A stretch of 64,000 bases of DNA from NCBI GenBank assembly GCA_023437305.1, contig JAEZGN010000022.1:1-64000 (forward strand). Direction: 5' to 3'. Shown piece after piece: positions 16,970 through 26,600 of this stretch; the first letter of the stretch is position 1; the number at the start of each line of letters is the position of its first letter. Source of the DNA: Bacteroidota bacterium (GTDB lineage: Bacteria; Bacteroidota; Bacteroidia; Bacteroidales; Dysgonomonadaceae). Below the pieces are notes generated by a model. That model ran no database searches. It was not told the origin of the DNA and was given only the letters and a program-made list of their open reading frames with translations. The translations under genes were made by a program, and so were the position numbers.

Positions 16970-18640
16970 ATGTGTGGATTTGTAGGAGCTTTTGATTTAA
17001 TACAAGATATAAGCGTTTTGCGGGGGCAAGTTCTTCGTATGGCAAAAAAAATCCGTCACCGCGGTCCGGATTGGTCAGGGATATATTGTGGTGAGAAGTC
17101 TATTCTCGCTCATGAAAGATTGTCTATTGTAGGAGTAGACTCAGGGAAGCAACCTCTTTATAGTAAAGATGGCAATTTGGTATTGGCTGTCAATGGAGAG
17201 ATCTACAATCACAAAGAAATAAGAAGTCGCTATCCCGATTATGAGTTTCTTACACACTCAGACTGTGAGGTAATCTTGGCTTTATATAAAGATAAAGGAG
17301 TTGATCTTTTTGAAGATTTAAATGGCATCTTTGCTTTTGCGCTTTATGATGTTGAAAATGATATTTGTCTCATTGGGCGCGACCATATGGGGATAATTCC
17401 TCTTTATATGGGGTATGATGATCGCGGACAATTTTATGTGGCAAGCGAATTGAAGGCTTTAGAAGGTGTTTGTCCGAACGTGCAGGAATTCTTACCCGGC
17501 TATTATATGTGTAGTGCCGAAGGGAATGAATTGAAGCGTTGGTATAAACGTGACTGGATGGAGTATGATAATGTAAAAGATAATAGATCAGATGAAAATG
17601 AGTTGAGGGTAGCTTTGGAAAGTGCTGTGCATCGCCAATTGATGTCGGATGTTCCGTATGGTGTTTTGCTATCGGGTGGATTGGATTCATCTATAATATC
17701 AGCTATCGCAAAACAATATGCTGCTCGTAGAATAGAAGATGATAATAAAACGGAGGCATGGTGGCCGCAGTTGCACTCATTTGCTGTTGGGTTGAAAGAT
17801 TCTCCCGATTTGGTGGCCTCAAAAAAGGTGGCAGAATATATAGGAACGGTGCATCATGAAATCCATTTCACGGTAGAAGAGGCTCTTGATGCTCTCAGTG
17901 ATGTGATTTATCATATCGAAACCTATGATGTTACTACCGTTCGTGCATCTACTCCTATGTATTTGTTAGCTCGTTTCATAAAATCGATGGGGGTAAAAAT
18001 GGTGCTTTCCGGCGAAGGGGCAGATGAGTTGTTTGGCGGTTACTTGTATTTTCATAAGGCTCCCGATGCAAAGGCCTTTCATGAAGAAACCGTGCGGAAG
18101 CTGGATAGGTTGCATTTATACGACTGCTTGCGTGCGAATAAGTCGTTAGCTGCATGGGGTGTAGAGGGGCGTGTGCCTTTTCTTGATAAAGAATTTATGG
18201 ACGTTGCTATGCGTTTAAATCCTCAGGATAAAATGTGTGGCAATGGTAAGATAGAAAAGTATATATTAAGGAAAACATTTCAGGATTATTTGCCTGAAAG
18301 TGTAGCTTGGAGACAAAAAGAGCAATTTTCTGACGGAGTTGGCTACAATTGGATAGACTCGTTGAAGGAAATGGCAGAAAAGAAAGTCTCGGATAAGCAG
18401 ATGATGCATGCTTCGGAGCGTTTTCCGATCAATCCTCCAATGTCGAAAGAAGAGTATTGGTATCGTACAATGTTTGAAGAGCATTTTCCATCAGCTTCGG
18501 CTGCTCATACGGTTCCGTCCGTTCCGTCCGTCGCCTGCAGTACGGCTGTGGCACTGGAATGGGATGCGTCTTTCAAGAACAGAGTTGATCCGTCAGGTAG
18601 GGCGGTAAAGGCTGTTCATGCAGAAGCGTATGATAAATAG
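16970..18640 (+). CDS. asnB: Asparagine synthetase B (glutamine-hydrolysing)
   Basis: A 556-residue cytoplasmic enzyme converting aspartate to asparagine with glutamine and ATP. Met is followed directly by the catalytic Cys (MCGFVGAF), the N-terminal nucleophile of the class II glutaminase domain. RHRGPDWSG, ERLSIVG and the NGEIYNH loop are present. The synthetase domain has the pyrophosphate loop LLSGGLDSSIISA at ~231-243 and the SGEGADELFGGY motif. The length equals E. coli AsnB (554). It stands alone with its own promoter and terminator, next to the dap-gln block, so it belongs functionally to nitrogen assimilation. Confidence 0.96.
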   Translation: MCGFVGAFDLIQDISVLRGQVLRMAKKIRHRGPDWSGIYCGEKSILAHERLSIVGVDSGKQPLYSKDGNLVLAVNGEIYNHKEIRSRYPDYEFLTHSDCEVILALYKDKGVDLFEDLNGIFAFALYDVENDICLIGRDHMGIIPLYMGYDDRGQFYVASELKALEGVCPNVQEFLPGYYMCSAEGNELKRWYKRDWMEYDNVKDNRSDENELRVALESAVHRQLMSDVPYGVLLSGGLDSSIISAIAKQYAARRIEDDNKTEAWWPQLHSFAVGLKDSPDLVASKKVAEYIGTVHHEIHFTVEEALDALSDVIYHIETYDVTTVRASTPMYLLARFIKSMGVKMVLSGEGADELFGGYLYFHKAPDAKAFHEETVRKLDRLHLYDCLRANKSLAAWGVEGRVPFLDKEFMDVAMRLNPQDKMCGNGKIEKYILRKTFQDYLPESVAWRQKEQFSDGVGYNWIDSLKEMAEKKVSDKQMMHASERFPINPPMSKEEYWYRTMFEEHFPSASAAHTVPSVPSVACSTAVALEWDASFKNRVDPSGRAVKAVHAEAYDK

Positions 18641-18648
18641 TATATTTT

Positions 18649-18672
18649 AAGGAGGCGGCTGCCTCCTTTTTA
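18649..18672 (+). terminator. Terminator of asnB
   Basis: AAGGAGGC-ggct-GCCTCCTT, a perfect 8-bp GC-rich stem followed by a T-rich tail, 9 bp after the stop. Confidence 0.9.
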
Positions 18673-19047
18673 TTTTATTCTTATCGGTAAAATAAGAGAA
18701 AATAAAAACAATTGATTGTCGTGATTGTTTTTTATTTCGAAATTAAGTTTCCATTTGAGAGGAATAGTAGCATATCGTTGAAAAGGGTGTTGTGTGAGAA
18801 GTATTTTGTTGCATAATTTTTGTAAAGAGCATTAAAGAGACGTGATATTAAATATAAACCTATCATTTGTAAATCAATTAAACCTTCATAATGTCTTTAT
18901 GTTTTGTTTTTAAGTTGAAAATAAAACAAAAAGATTTTTTTGTTTTATTAAAGATGAAAAAATGTTATGGAATTCTTGCAAAAACGAATAATTTGTATGA
19001 AATTTGTCCCTTGAAAAGATAAAGTAAAAAAAGACGAAATATAGAGA
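18673..19047. other. Gene-free AT-rich stretch before dapF
   Basis: I see no coding region. An AT-only inverted repeat (AATAAAACAAAAA with its complement, about 18919-18949) sits ~100 bp before dapF. Several imperfect -7-like boxes occur (for example GAAATTTG near 19000), but none is a clean match. Confidence 0.5.
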
Positions 19048-19887
19048 ATGAAGAAGTTGAAATTCACCAAAATGCACGGCGCGGGCAATGATTATATCTA
19101 TATGAACGGATTTGTTCAGGAAATAGAAAATCCTTCAGCATTAGCAATGCGCCTTAGCAATCGTAATTTTGGTATTGGCTCCGATGGTTTAGTGCTTATA
19201 TTGCCATCAGAGAATGCAGATTTTAGAATGCAGATGTTCAATTCCGATGGTTCTGAAGCCGAGATGTGTGGTAACGCTTCTCGCTGTGTAGGAAAATATG
19301 TATACGACAACGGACTGACAACAAAAAAGGAAATTGCGCTGGAAACAAAAGCCGGTGTTAAATATATAACTTTATTGGAAGGAGACGAAAGAGCTCGTAA
19401 GGTAACAGTGGATATGGGTGAGCCGATCCTTGATCCCGAACAAATTCCGGTGAAGGCAGATAAAGAGCCTGTACTTAACTTTCCCTTGAATATCGATGGC
19501 AAAATATGGGAAATATCTTGCGTATCGATGGGGAATCCTCATGCGGTTGTTTTTACAACAGGAATAAAAGAGCTTGATTTGCCTGTAATAGGACCTAAAT
19601 TTGAAAAACATCCGATATTCCCTCGAAAAACAAATACTGAGTTCATCGAAGTCGTTGATCGTAAAACGTTGAATATGCGTGTGTGGGAGCGTGGAGCAGG
19701 AGAGACTCTGGCATGTGGTACAGGAGCCTGTGCTGCGGCTGTTGCTGCCATACTGAACGGATATTGCGACCGTAAAATAACAATTCACCTGATAGGCGGA
19801 GATCTCGAAATAGAATGGGATGAGCAAAGTAATCACGTATATATGACCGGTGAGGCTGTGACAGTTTTTGAAGGAGAGATTTTTTAA
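19048..19887 (+). CDS. dapF: Diaminopimelate epimerase
   Basis: A 279-residue PLP-independent racemase converting LL- to meso-diaminopimelate for lysine and peptidoglycan. The two catalytic cysteines are visible, C74 in EMCGNASRC and C223 in LACGTGACAA, the two-thiol signature of the family. KMHGAGNDYIY is at the start. Length and motifs are standard. It is followed by dapL 47 bp downstream, so the two consecutive steps of the pathway are co-transcribed. Confidence 0.97.
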   Translation: MKKLKFTKMHGAGNDYIYMNGFVQEIENPSALAMRLSNRNFGIGSDGLVLILPSENADFRMQMFNSDGSEAEMCGNASRCVGKYVYDNGLTTKKEIALETKAGVKYITLLEGDERARKVTVDMGEPILDPEQIPVKADKEPVLNFPLNIDGKIWEISCVSMGNPHAVVFTTGIKELDLPVIGPKFEKHPIFPRKTNTEFIEVVDRKTLNMRVWERGAGETLACGTGACAAAVAAILNGYCDRKITIHLIGGDLEIEWDEQSNHVYMTGEAVTVFEGEIF

Positions 19888-19934
19888 TGCTGCGGTCATA
19901 TAATAGAAGAACCCGAAATTATTAATATATAAAA

Positions 19935-21167
19935 ATGGCATTCATAAACGAAAATTATACTAAACTACCGGGAAGTTATTTGTTCTCGGATATTGCAAAA
20001 AAAGTAAATGAATTTAAGGCCGCCCATCCTGAAGCTAATGTTATTCGTTTGGGAATCGGTGATGTTACAAAACCTCTGCCTTCGGCGATAATAAATGCAA
20101 TGCATGCCGCTGTAGATGAAATGGCAAATGCATCTACTTTCAGAGGATACGGACCTGAACAAGGGTACGACTTTTTGGTAAATACAATTGTAGAAAATGA
20201 TTATAAAGCACGTGGCTTGGATATTTCTGCTGACGAAATATTTGTAAGCGATGGCTCTAAAAGTGATACCGGTAATATCGGTGATATTCTTGGACTTGAT
20301 AATATTGTTGCTGTTACAGACCCAGTTTACCCTGTCTACGTAGATACAAACGTAATGGCTGGCCGTGCAGGAGAGTTGCAGGCAAATGGCAAATGGAATA
20401 AGCTTGTTTATATTCCATGTACATCAGAGAATGACTTTGTTCCTTCATTGCCGACAGAGAAAGTAGATATCGTTTACTTGTGTTATCCTAACAATCCTAC
20501 AGGTACTACATTGACGAAAGATCAATTGAAAGTGTGGGTTGATTATGCTCTCCAAAATAAGGTACTTATCCTATTTGATGGTGCTTATAAAGAATTTATT
20601 ACCGAAAGCGATGTTCCTCATAGCATATACGAGATAGAAGGAGCGCGAGAGGTGGCTATCGAGTTTCGTAGTTTTTCCAAAACTGCCGGATTTACAGGTA
20701 CTCGTTGCGCTTATACCGTTGTGCCTAAAACCGTAATGGGTTATACAAAAACCGGAGAAAAGATTTCTTATAATAAATTGTGGAACAGACGCCATACTAC
20801 TAAATTTAATGGTGTTCCATATATTATTCAACGTGCAGCCGAAGCTTGTTTCTCCGCTGAAGGTAAAAAGCAGATAAAAGACATCATCGACTATTATATG
20901 AATAATGCAAAGATCATTCGTGAGGGATTGGCTTCCGAAGGTTTGCAGGTGTATGGTGGCGTAAACTCTCCTTATATTTGGGTAAAAACTCCAAAAGGGA
21001 TGACTTCGTGGGGATTTTTCGATTATCTATTGAATGATCTTCATATTGTAGGAACTCCCGGTGTTGGTTTTGGCCCTAGTGGTGAAGGTTATTTGAGGCT
21101 GACGGCATTTGGTACTTTAGAAAATACCAAAGAGGCTGTTAGTCGATTAAAAAAGATTTCTATTTGA
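19935..21167 (+). CDS. dapL: LL-diaminopimelate aminotransferase
   Basis: A 410-residue class I/II PLP aminotransferase that makes LL-diaminopimelate directly from tetrahydrodipicolinate, bypassing the succinylase or acetylase branches. The start MAFINENYTKLPGSYLFSDI and the IRLGIGDVTKPLP segment are characteristic of DapL. FRGYGPEQGY and YPNNPTGT follow. The PLP lysine lies in EFRSFSKTAGFTGTRC. Its position between dapF and glnN suggests one transcript dapF-dapL-glnN. Confidence 0.96.
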   Translation: MAFINENYTKLPGSYLFSDIAKKVNEFKAAHPEANVIRLGIGDVTKPLPSAIINAMHAAVDEMANASTFRGYGPEQGYDFLVNTIVENDYKARGLDISADEIFVSDGSKSDTGNIGDILGLDNIVAVTDPVYPVYVDTNVMAGRAGELQANGKWNKLVYIPCTSENDFVPSLPTEKVDIVYLCYPNNPTGTTLTKDQLKVWVDYALQNKVLILFDGAYKEFITESDVPHSIYEIEGAREVAIEFRSFSKTAGFTGTRCAYTVVPKTVMGYTKTGEKISYNKLWNRRHTTKFNGVPYIIQRAAEACFSAEGKKQIKDIIDYYMNNAKIIREGLASEGLQVYGGVNSPYIWVKTPKGMTSWGFFDYLLNDLHIVGTPGVGFGPSGEGYLRLTAFGTLENTKEAVSRLKKISI

Positions 21168-21200
21168 TAAATCCTATATAAACTCAATAAAAGTAAATTT

Positions 21201-23378
21201 ATGACAAAGTTACGTTTTAAAGCAGTAGCACTGGCCTCGGAGCGAAAGCCTCTTGAGGTAGAGAAACCTAAAAGTAAAACTTCAGAGTATTACGGGGAAA
21301 AGGTGTTCAATCGTAAAGCTATGACCAAATATCTTTCGAAAGAAACTTTTAAAGCGCTTAATGATGCAATTGAAAAAGGACAATCTGTAAATCGTAATCT
21401 GGCAGAGCATGTTGCGGCCGGAATGCGTATGTGGGCTCTGGAAAATGGTGTAACACACTATACTCACTGGTTTCATCCGTTGACAGACGGTACTGCCGAA
21501 AAGCATGATGCTTTTGTTGAGCATGATGGTAATGGTGGACTGATTGAGGAATTTGAAGGTAAGCTTCTTGCACAGCAAGAACCTGATGCTTCAAGCTTTC
21601 CGTCAGGAGGTCTTCGTAATACATTCGAAGCGCGTGGTTATTCCGCTTGGGATCCATCGTCCCCTGCATTTATTGTAGGCGAAACACTATGTATCCCTAC
21701 TATCTTTATATCGTATACAGGTGAAGCTCTTGACTATAAGACTCCTCTGTTGAAAGCTCTTGCTGCGGTAGATAAAGCTGCAACAGGTGTAGTTCAGTAT
21801 TTTAATGAAGATGTAACAAAGGTAATATCTAATCTTGGATGGGAACAAGAATATTTCCTTGTTGACGAAGACTTGTTTATGGCCCGTCCTGACTTGGCTT
21901 TGACAGGAAGAACCTTGATGAGTCACGAAAGTGCAAAAAATCAGCAGTTGGAAGACCACTACTTTGGTTCAATCCCTGAACGTGTTCAACGTTTTATGAA
22001 AGAGCTTGAGTACGAAGCATATGCTTTGGGTATTCCTGTAAAAACTCGTCACAACGAAGTAGCTCCAAATCAGTTTGAGCTCGCTCCCATATATGAAGAA
22101 TGTAATCTTGCTGTAGACCACAACCTATTGGTCATGTCTATAATGGATAAGGTAGCGCGCAAGCACTCGTTCCGTATACTATTCCACGAAAAACCATTCA
22201 AAGGAATCAATGGTTCGGGTAAGCATAACAACTGGTCTCTTGCTACCAATACAGGAATCAACCTTCTTTCTCCGGGTAAGGATAAGGTAGAGAATCTTCG
22301 TTTTATTACGTTTGTGGTGAATATTTTGGCAGCGGTTTATAAGAATAACGGCTTGTTGAAAGCTTCAATATCTTCAGCTACAAATGCTCACCGTCTTGGT
22401 GCAAACGAAGCTCCTCCTGCTATTATATCAGTATTCTTGGGTACTCAGGTAAGCGATATTCTTGATAAGTTTGAGAAGAGTTCTGTAAAAGATGCTATCG
22501 TTGTTGATAACAAAAAACAGATTAGCTTGGGTGTAGGTCAAATCCCTGAAATCCTTTTGGATAATACAGACCGTAACCGTACTTCTCCATTTGCGTTTAC
22601 CGGAAACCGTTTCGAGTTCCGTGCTGTAGGTTCTTCTGCTAACTGTGCTTCTGCTATGACAGCCTTGAATGCTTCTGTAGCAGAACAATTAAGAGTGTTT
22701 AAGGAAGAAGTTGATGCGCTGATCAGTAAAGGTAAATCGAAAGAAGAGGCTCTTTACGAAGTATTGAAGAAGTATATCAAAGAATCTCGCTCTATTCGTT
22801 TCAATGGTAATGGATATAGTGAAGAATGGAAAGCAGAAGCTAAAAAACGTAAATTGGATTGCGAAACAAGCGTTCCTGTTATCTACGATAGCTATACTTC
22901 AAAACAAAGCATCAAAACATTTGCCGGTATTTTATCTGAAGTAGAGCTTCATGCTCGTAACGAGGTGAAGTGGGAAATGTATACAAAGAAAATCCAGATA
23001 GAATCGCGTGTATTAGGTGATTTGGCTTTAAATCATATCATCCCTGTAGCGATTTCATACCAATCTATATTGTTGACAAATGTTTCTAAACTAAAAGACA
23101 TCTCTGACGACTACAAAACTCTTGGCGCAGAGCAAATCCGTTTGATAGAAAAAGTATCTACGCATGTAAATGCCGTGAACGCAAAAGTTCATGAAATGAT
23201 AGATGCTCGTAAAGCGGCTAATAACATTGAGAGTGAACGTGAGAAAGCTGTAGCTTATCACGATAATGTAGCTCCGTATTTGGACGAAATTCGCTATCAT
23301 ATCGACAAGCTTGAATTGATTGTTGATAATGAAATGTGGCCATTGGCTAAATATAGAGAATTATTGTTTATACGATAA
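21201..23378 (+). CDS. glnN: Glutamine synthetase type III
   Basis: A 725-residue GSIII enzyme forming glutamine from glutamate, ammonia and ATP. The size and architecture (N-terminal extension, GVTHYTHWFHPLTDGTAEKH, SSFPSGGLRNTFEARGYSAWD, GWEQEYFLVD, HNEVAPNQFELAP, EKPFKGINGSGKHNNWS) are diagnostic of GSIII, the form typical of Bacteroidetes and some cyanobacteria. The metal and ATP segments are intact. It is 33 bp behind dapL and ahead of a strong terminator. Together with gltBD downstream it forms the GS-GOGAT ammonium assimilation set. Confidence 0.97.
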   Translation: MTKLRFKAVALASERKPLEVEKPKSKTSEYYGEKVFNRKAMTKYLSKETFKALNDAIEKGQSVNRNLAEHVAAGMRMWALENGVTHYTHWFHPLTDGTAEKHDAFVEHDGNGGLIEEFEGKLLAQQEPDASSFPSGGLRNTFEARGYSAWDPSSPAFIVGETLCIPTIFISYTGEALDYKTPLLKALAAVDKAATGVVQYFNEDVTKVISNLGWEQEYFLVDEDLFMARPDLALTGRTLMSHESAKNQQLEDHYFGSIPERVQRFMKELEYEAYALGIPVKTRHNEVAPNQFELAPIYEECNLAVDHNLLVMSIMDKVARKHSFRILFHEKPFKGINGSGKHNNWSLATNTGINLLSPGKDKVENLRFITFVVNILAAVYKNNGLLKASISSATNAHRLGANEAPPAIISVFLGTQVSDILDKFEKSSVKDAIVVDNKKQISLGVGQIPEILLDNTDRNRTSPFAFTGNRFEFRAVGSSANCASAMTALNASVAEQLRVFKEEVDALISKGKSKEEALYEVLKKYIKESRSIRFNGNGYSEEWKAEAKKRKLDCETSVPVIYDSYTSKQSIKTFAGILSEVELHARNEVKWEMYTKKIQIESRVLGDLALNHIIPVAISYQSILLTNVSKLKDISDDYKTLGAEQIRLIEKVSTHVNAVNAKVHEMIDARKAANNIESEREKAVAYHDNVAPYLDEIRYHIDKLELIVDNEMWPLAKYRELLFIR

Positions 23379-23398
23379 TTAAACATTATAAAGAAAAG

Positions 23399-23435
23399 AA
23401 GTCCCGATCTCTAGCGAGTCGGGATTTCTTTTTTG
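23399..23435 (+). terminator. Terminator of dapF-dapL-glnN
   Basis: TCCCGA...TCGGGA stem with an inner CTC-tagc-GAG pairing, then a TTTCTTTTTT tail, ~20 bp after the glnN stop. Confidence 0.85.
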
Positions 23436-23682
23436 TACAGGTTTTGTCTTGCTAGTGTAAATATGAAATAAAACAAGCTGAATTATTTATTTGGGGGTAT
23501 TTGATTTGTTTCTTTCTGTGTTCTTTTGTTAAATAAAATCGATTAAATATGGATTTTTTATTAAAAAGATGCATTTTTAAATCAAAAAGAAAATTTATTA
23601 AAGCTAAATTAGTACATTTGTCACTGTAAATAAATTAGGATAGAACCCGAAAATTCTTTCATTCACATATCAACTATTGACT
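23436..23682 (+). promoter_or_regulatory. gltB promoter region
   Basis: An AT-rich stretch between glnN and gltB with no gene. TACATTTG at 23613-23620 fits the TAnnTTTG box and would give a leader of ~55 nt. The -33 region is not consensus. Confidence 0.5.
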
Positions 23683-26600
23683 ATGCAAGATTTAAGATCA
23701 GCAATACAGCACGGACTATATGACCCAAACTACGAACACGATGCGTGTGGGGTAGGGATGGTGTTGCATATGAAGGGTGCAAAATCGCATGCTATCGTTG
23801 AAAATGGTCTCCGTGTATTGGAGAACATGACTCACCGTGGAGCAGAAAACGCCGACAATAAAACCGGTGATGGTGCCGGTATCATGTTGCAAATACCGCA
23901 CGAGTTTATACTTCTACAAGGGATACCTGTCCCCGAGAAAGGGCACTACGGAACCGGATTGGTCTTCTTGCCGAAAGGTGAGGCTGAGATGGAATCGTGT
24001 ATGATAACGCTCACGCAATATATCGATAAGGAAGGCTTGAAGCTTTTGGCTGTTCGCGATGTACCTGTCAATAGTGAAATATTGGGAGAGATGGCAAAGT
24101 CGAATGAGCCTCATATAAAACAAATATTTGTACTCGGAGAAGAAGGTCTTTCTCAGGATGAATTAGAGCACAAACTCTATTTACTCCGTAAGAAAATAGA
24201 AAAAGAAATATTCAACTCTAAAATATTTTCATTAGAGACTAAGCGAGCTTTCTATATTGTTAGTTTGTCTACAAAGCGCCTTATATATAAAGGTATGTTG
24301 TCGTCTGAACAGCTTCGGCATTATTATCCCGATTTGTTGAACCCGCATCTCACAAGTGCTATTGCTTTGGTGCACTCACGTTTCAGTACCAACACGTTCC
24401 CTACGTGGGATTTGGCACACCCGTTCCGTATGGTGGCTCATAATGGTGAGATCAATACAATAAAGGGAAATCGCCTGTGGATGGAAGCCCGTGAGAGTAT
24501 ATTGAAATCAGATTTGCTAGGGAATATCAACGACTTGTGGCCAATTGTTCAGCCATTTATGAGTGATAGTGCATCGTTCGATAATGTGTTGGAGTTCCTT
24601 GTCATGTCAGGGAAATCCTTGCCTCATGCAATGGCAATGATGGTTCCCGAATCGTGGAACGATCAGAATCCGATATCTGACGACTTAAAAGCTTTCTATG
24701 AATACCATAGCTTGTTTATGGAGCCTTGGGATGGTCCGGCTACACTATTGTTCTCGGATGGACGTTATGCCGGAGGATTGTTAGACCGTAATGGTTTGCG
24801 CCCTGCTCGTTATTTGATAACTCACAATGACGTTATGGTCGTTGCTTCCGAAATGGGAGTATTGCCATTCGAACCCTCCGAAATAAAAGAAAAAGGTCGC
24901 CTTCGTCCCGGTAAAATTCTCATGGTAGATACCGAGAAAGGAACAATACAATATGATGCAGAACTGAAGGAAAACCTTGCAAAAGCGTATCCGTATCGCG
25001 AATGGTTATCTAAAAACCGTATTTCATTGGATGACATATCTTCGGGGCGTGCACCAAAATATAGTGTGGACAACTACGATAAGCTGCTCAAAGTTTTTGG
25101 ATACTACAAAGAAGATATAGAAAAGATAATGACACCAATGGCTGTGGAAGGAAAAGAGCCTACTGCATCTATGGGAAACGATGCACCTGTTGCTGTTTTA
25201 TCTAACAAGCCACAGCGTTTATTTACATATTTTCGTCAATTATTTGCTCAAGTAACAAATCCGCCTATCGACCCTATTCGTGAGGAACTGGTGATGTCTC
25301 TTGCCGGATATATTGGTTCGCTTCATAAAAATATACTCGAACCAATGCCGGAACACACCAAGATGGTTGGGCTATCGAATCCTTTCTTATCAAATAGGGA
25401 GCTAGATTTGCTAGTGCATCTTGGATATAAGGGCTTTAAGGCAGAAATTATTCCAATGCTATTTGACCCAAAACAAGGTGGAGCCGGACTGGAAAAAGCG
25501 ATAGAACAAATGTGTCGCAATGCAGAAAAGGCCGTAGATAGCGGTAGTAACTATATTGTACTTAGCGATAGAGGGGTAAATCCGGATAATGCTGCCATTC
25601 CTTCATTATTGGCTGTGTCGGCAGTTCATCATTATCTGATCGAACGCCGCAAACGTATGCAAATAGATATAGTGGTAGAATCGGCAGAACCTCGTGAGGT
25701 AATGCACTTCGCCTTATTATTTGGTTATGGTGCTAATGCCGTTAATCCTTATTTGGCATTAGCGGTGATAGAAGATCTTGTTAAAAAAGGAGATATTCAC
25801 TTAGATTTTCATACAGCCATGAAGAACTATGTGAAGTCTATAAACAAAGGCTTGTTGAAGACCATGTCCAAGATGGGTATCTCTACACTGAAAAGTTATA
25901 TTGGTGCTCAGATATTCGAAGCTGTGGGTATCAGTACCGGAGTTATCGATAAATACTTTAAAGGTACTACATCTAAGATTGAAGGTATTGATATCAATGA
26001 CATAGCAAGCGATACAATCGAAGCTTTTTATGAAGCCTTTGAGAGTGACTTTATCGATCCGTCATTAGTAAGTCAGGGCATATACGCATGGCGTCGCAAT
26101 GGTGAATATCACGCATGGAACCCTGAAACTATAATGAATCTTCAGATGGCTACACGTTTGGGTAGTTATAAGAAATTTAAAGAATATACCGACTCTATTG
26201 ATAAAAAACCGGAGAAGATATTTTTACGTGATTTCTTAGATTTTGATCCATCTAAGAATCCGATTGATATTTCGGAGGTAGAACCTGTATCCGCTATTAC
26301 AAAACGCTTTGTGACAGGAGCCATGTCTTTTGGTTCTATTAGTCGTGAAGCCCATGAGGCAATGGCTGTAGCGATGAATGCTATCGGCGGTAAAAGTAAT
26401 ACCGGAGAGGGTGGTGAGTTGCCCGAACGTTTTGCAACCAATGCCCGTTCTTCTATCAAGCAAGTTGCTTCCGGTCGCTTTGGTGTAACAACAGAGTACT
26501 TGGTTAATGCAGATGAATTACAAATAAAAATAGCTCAGGGTGCAAAACCCGGAGAAGGGGGACAATTACCGGGCTTTAAAGTAGATAAGATTATCGCTAA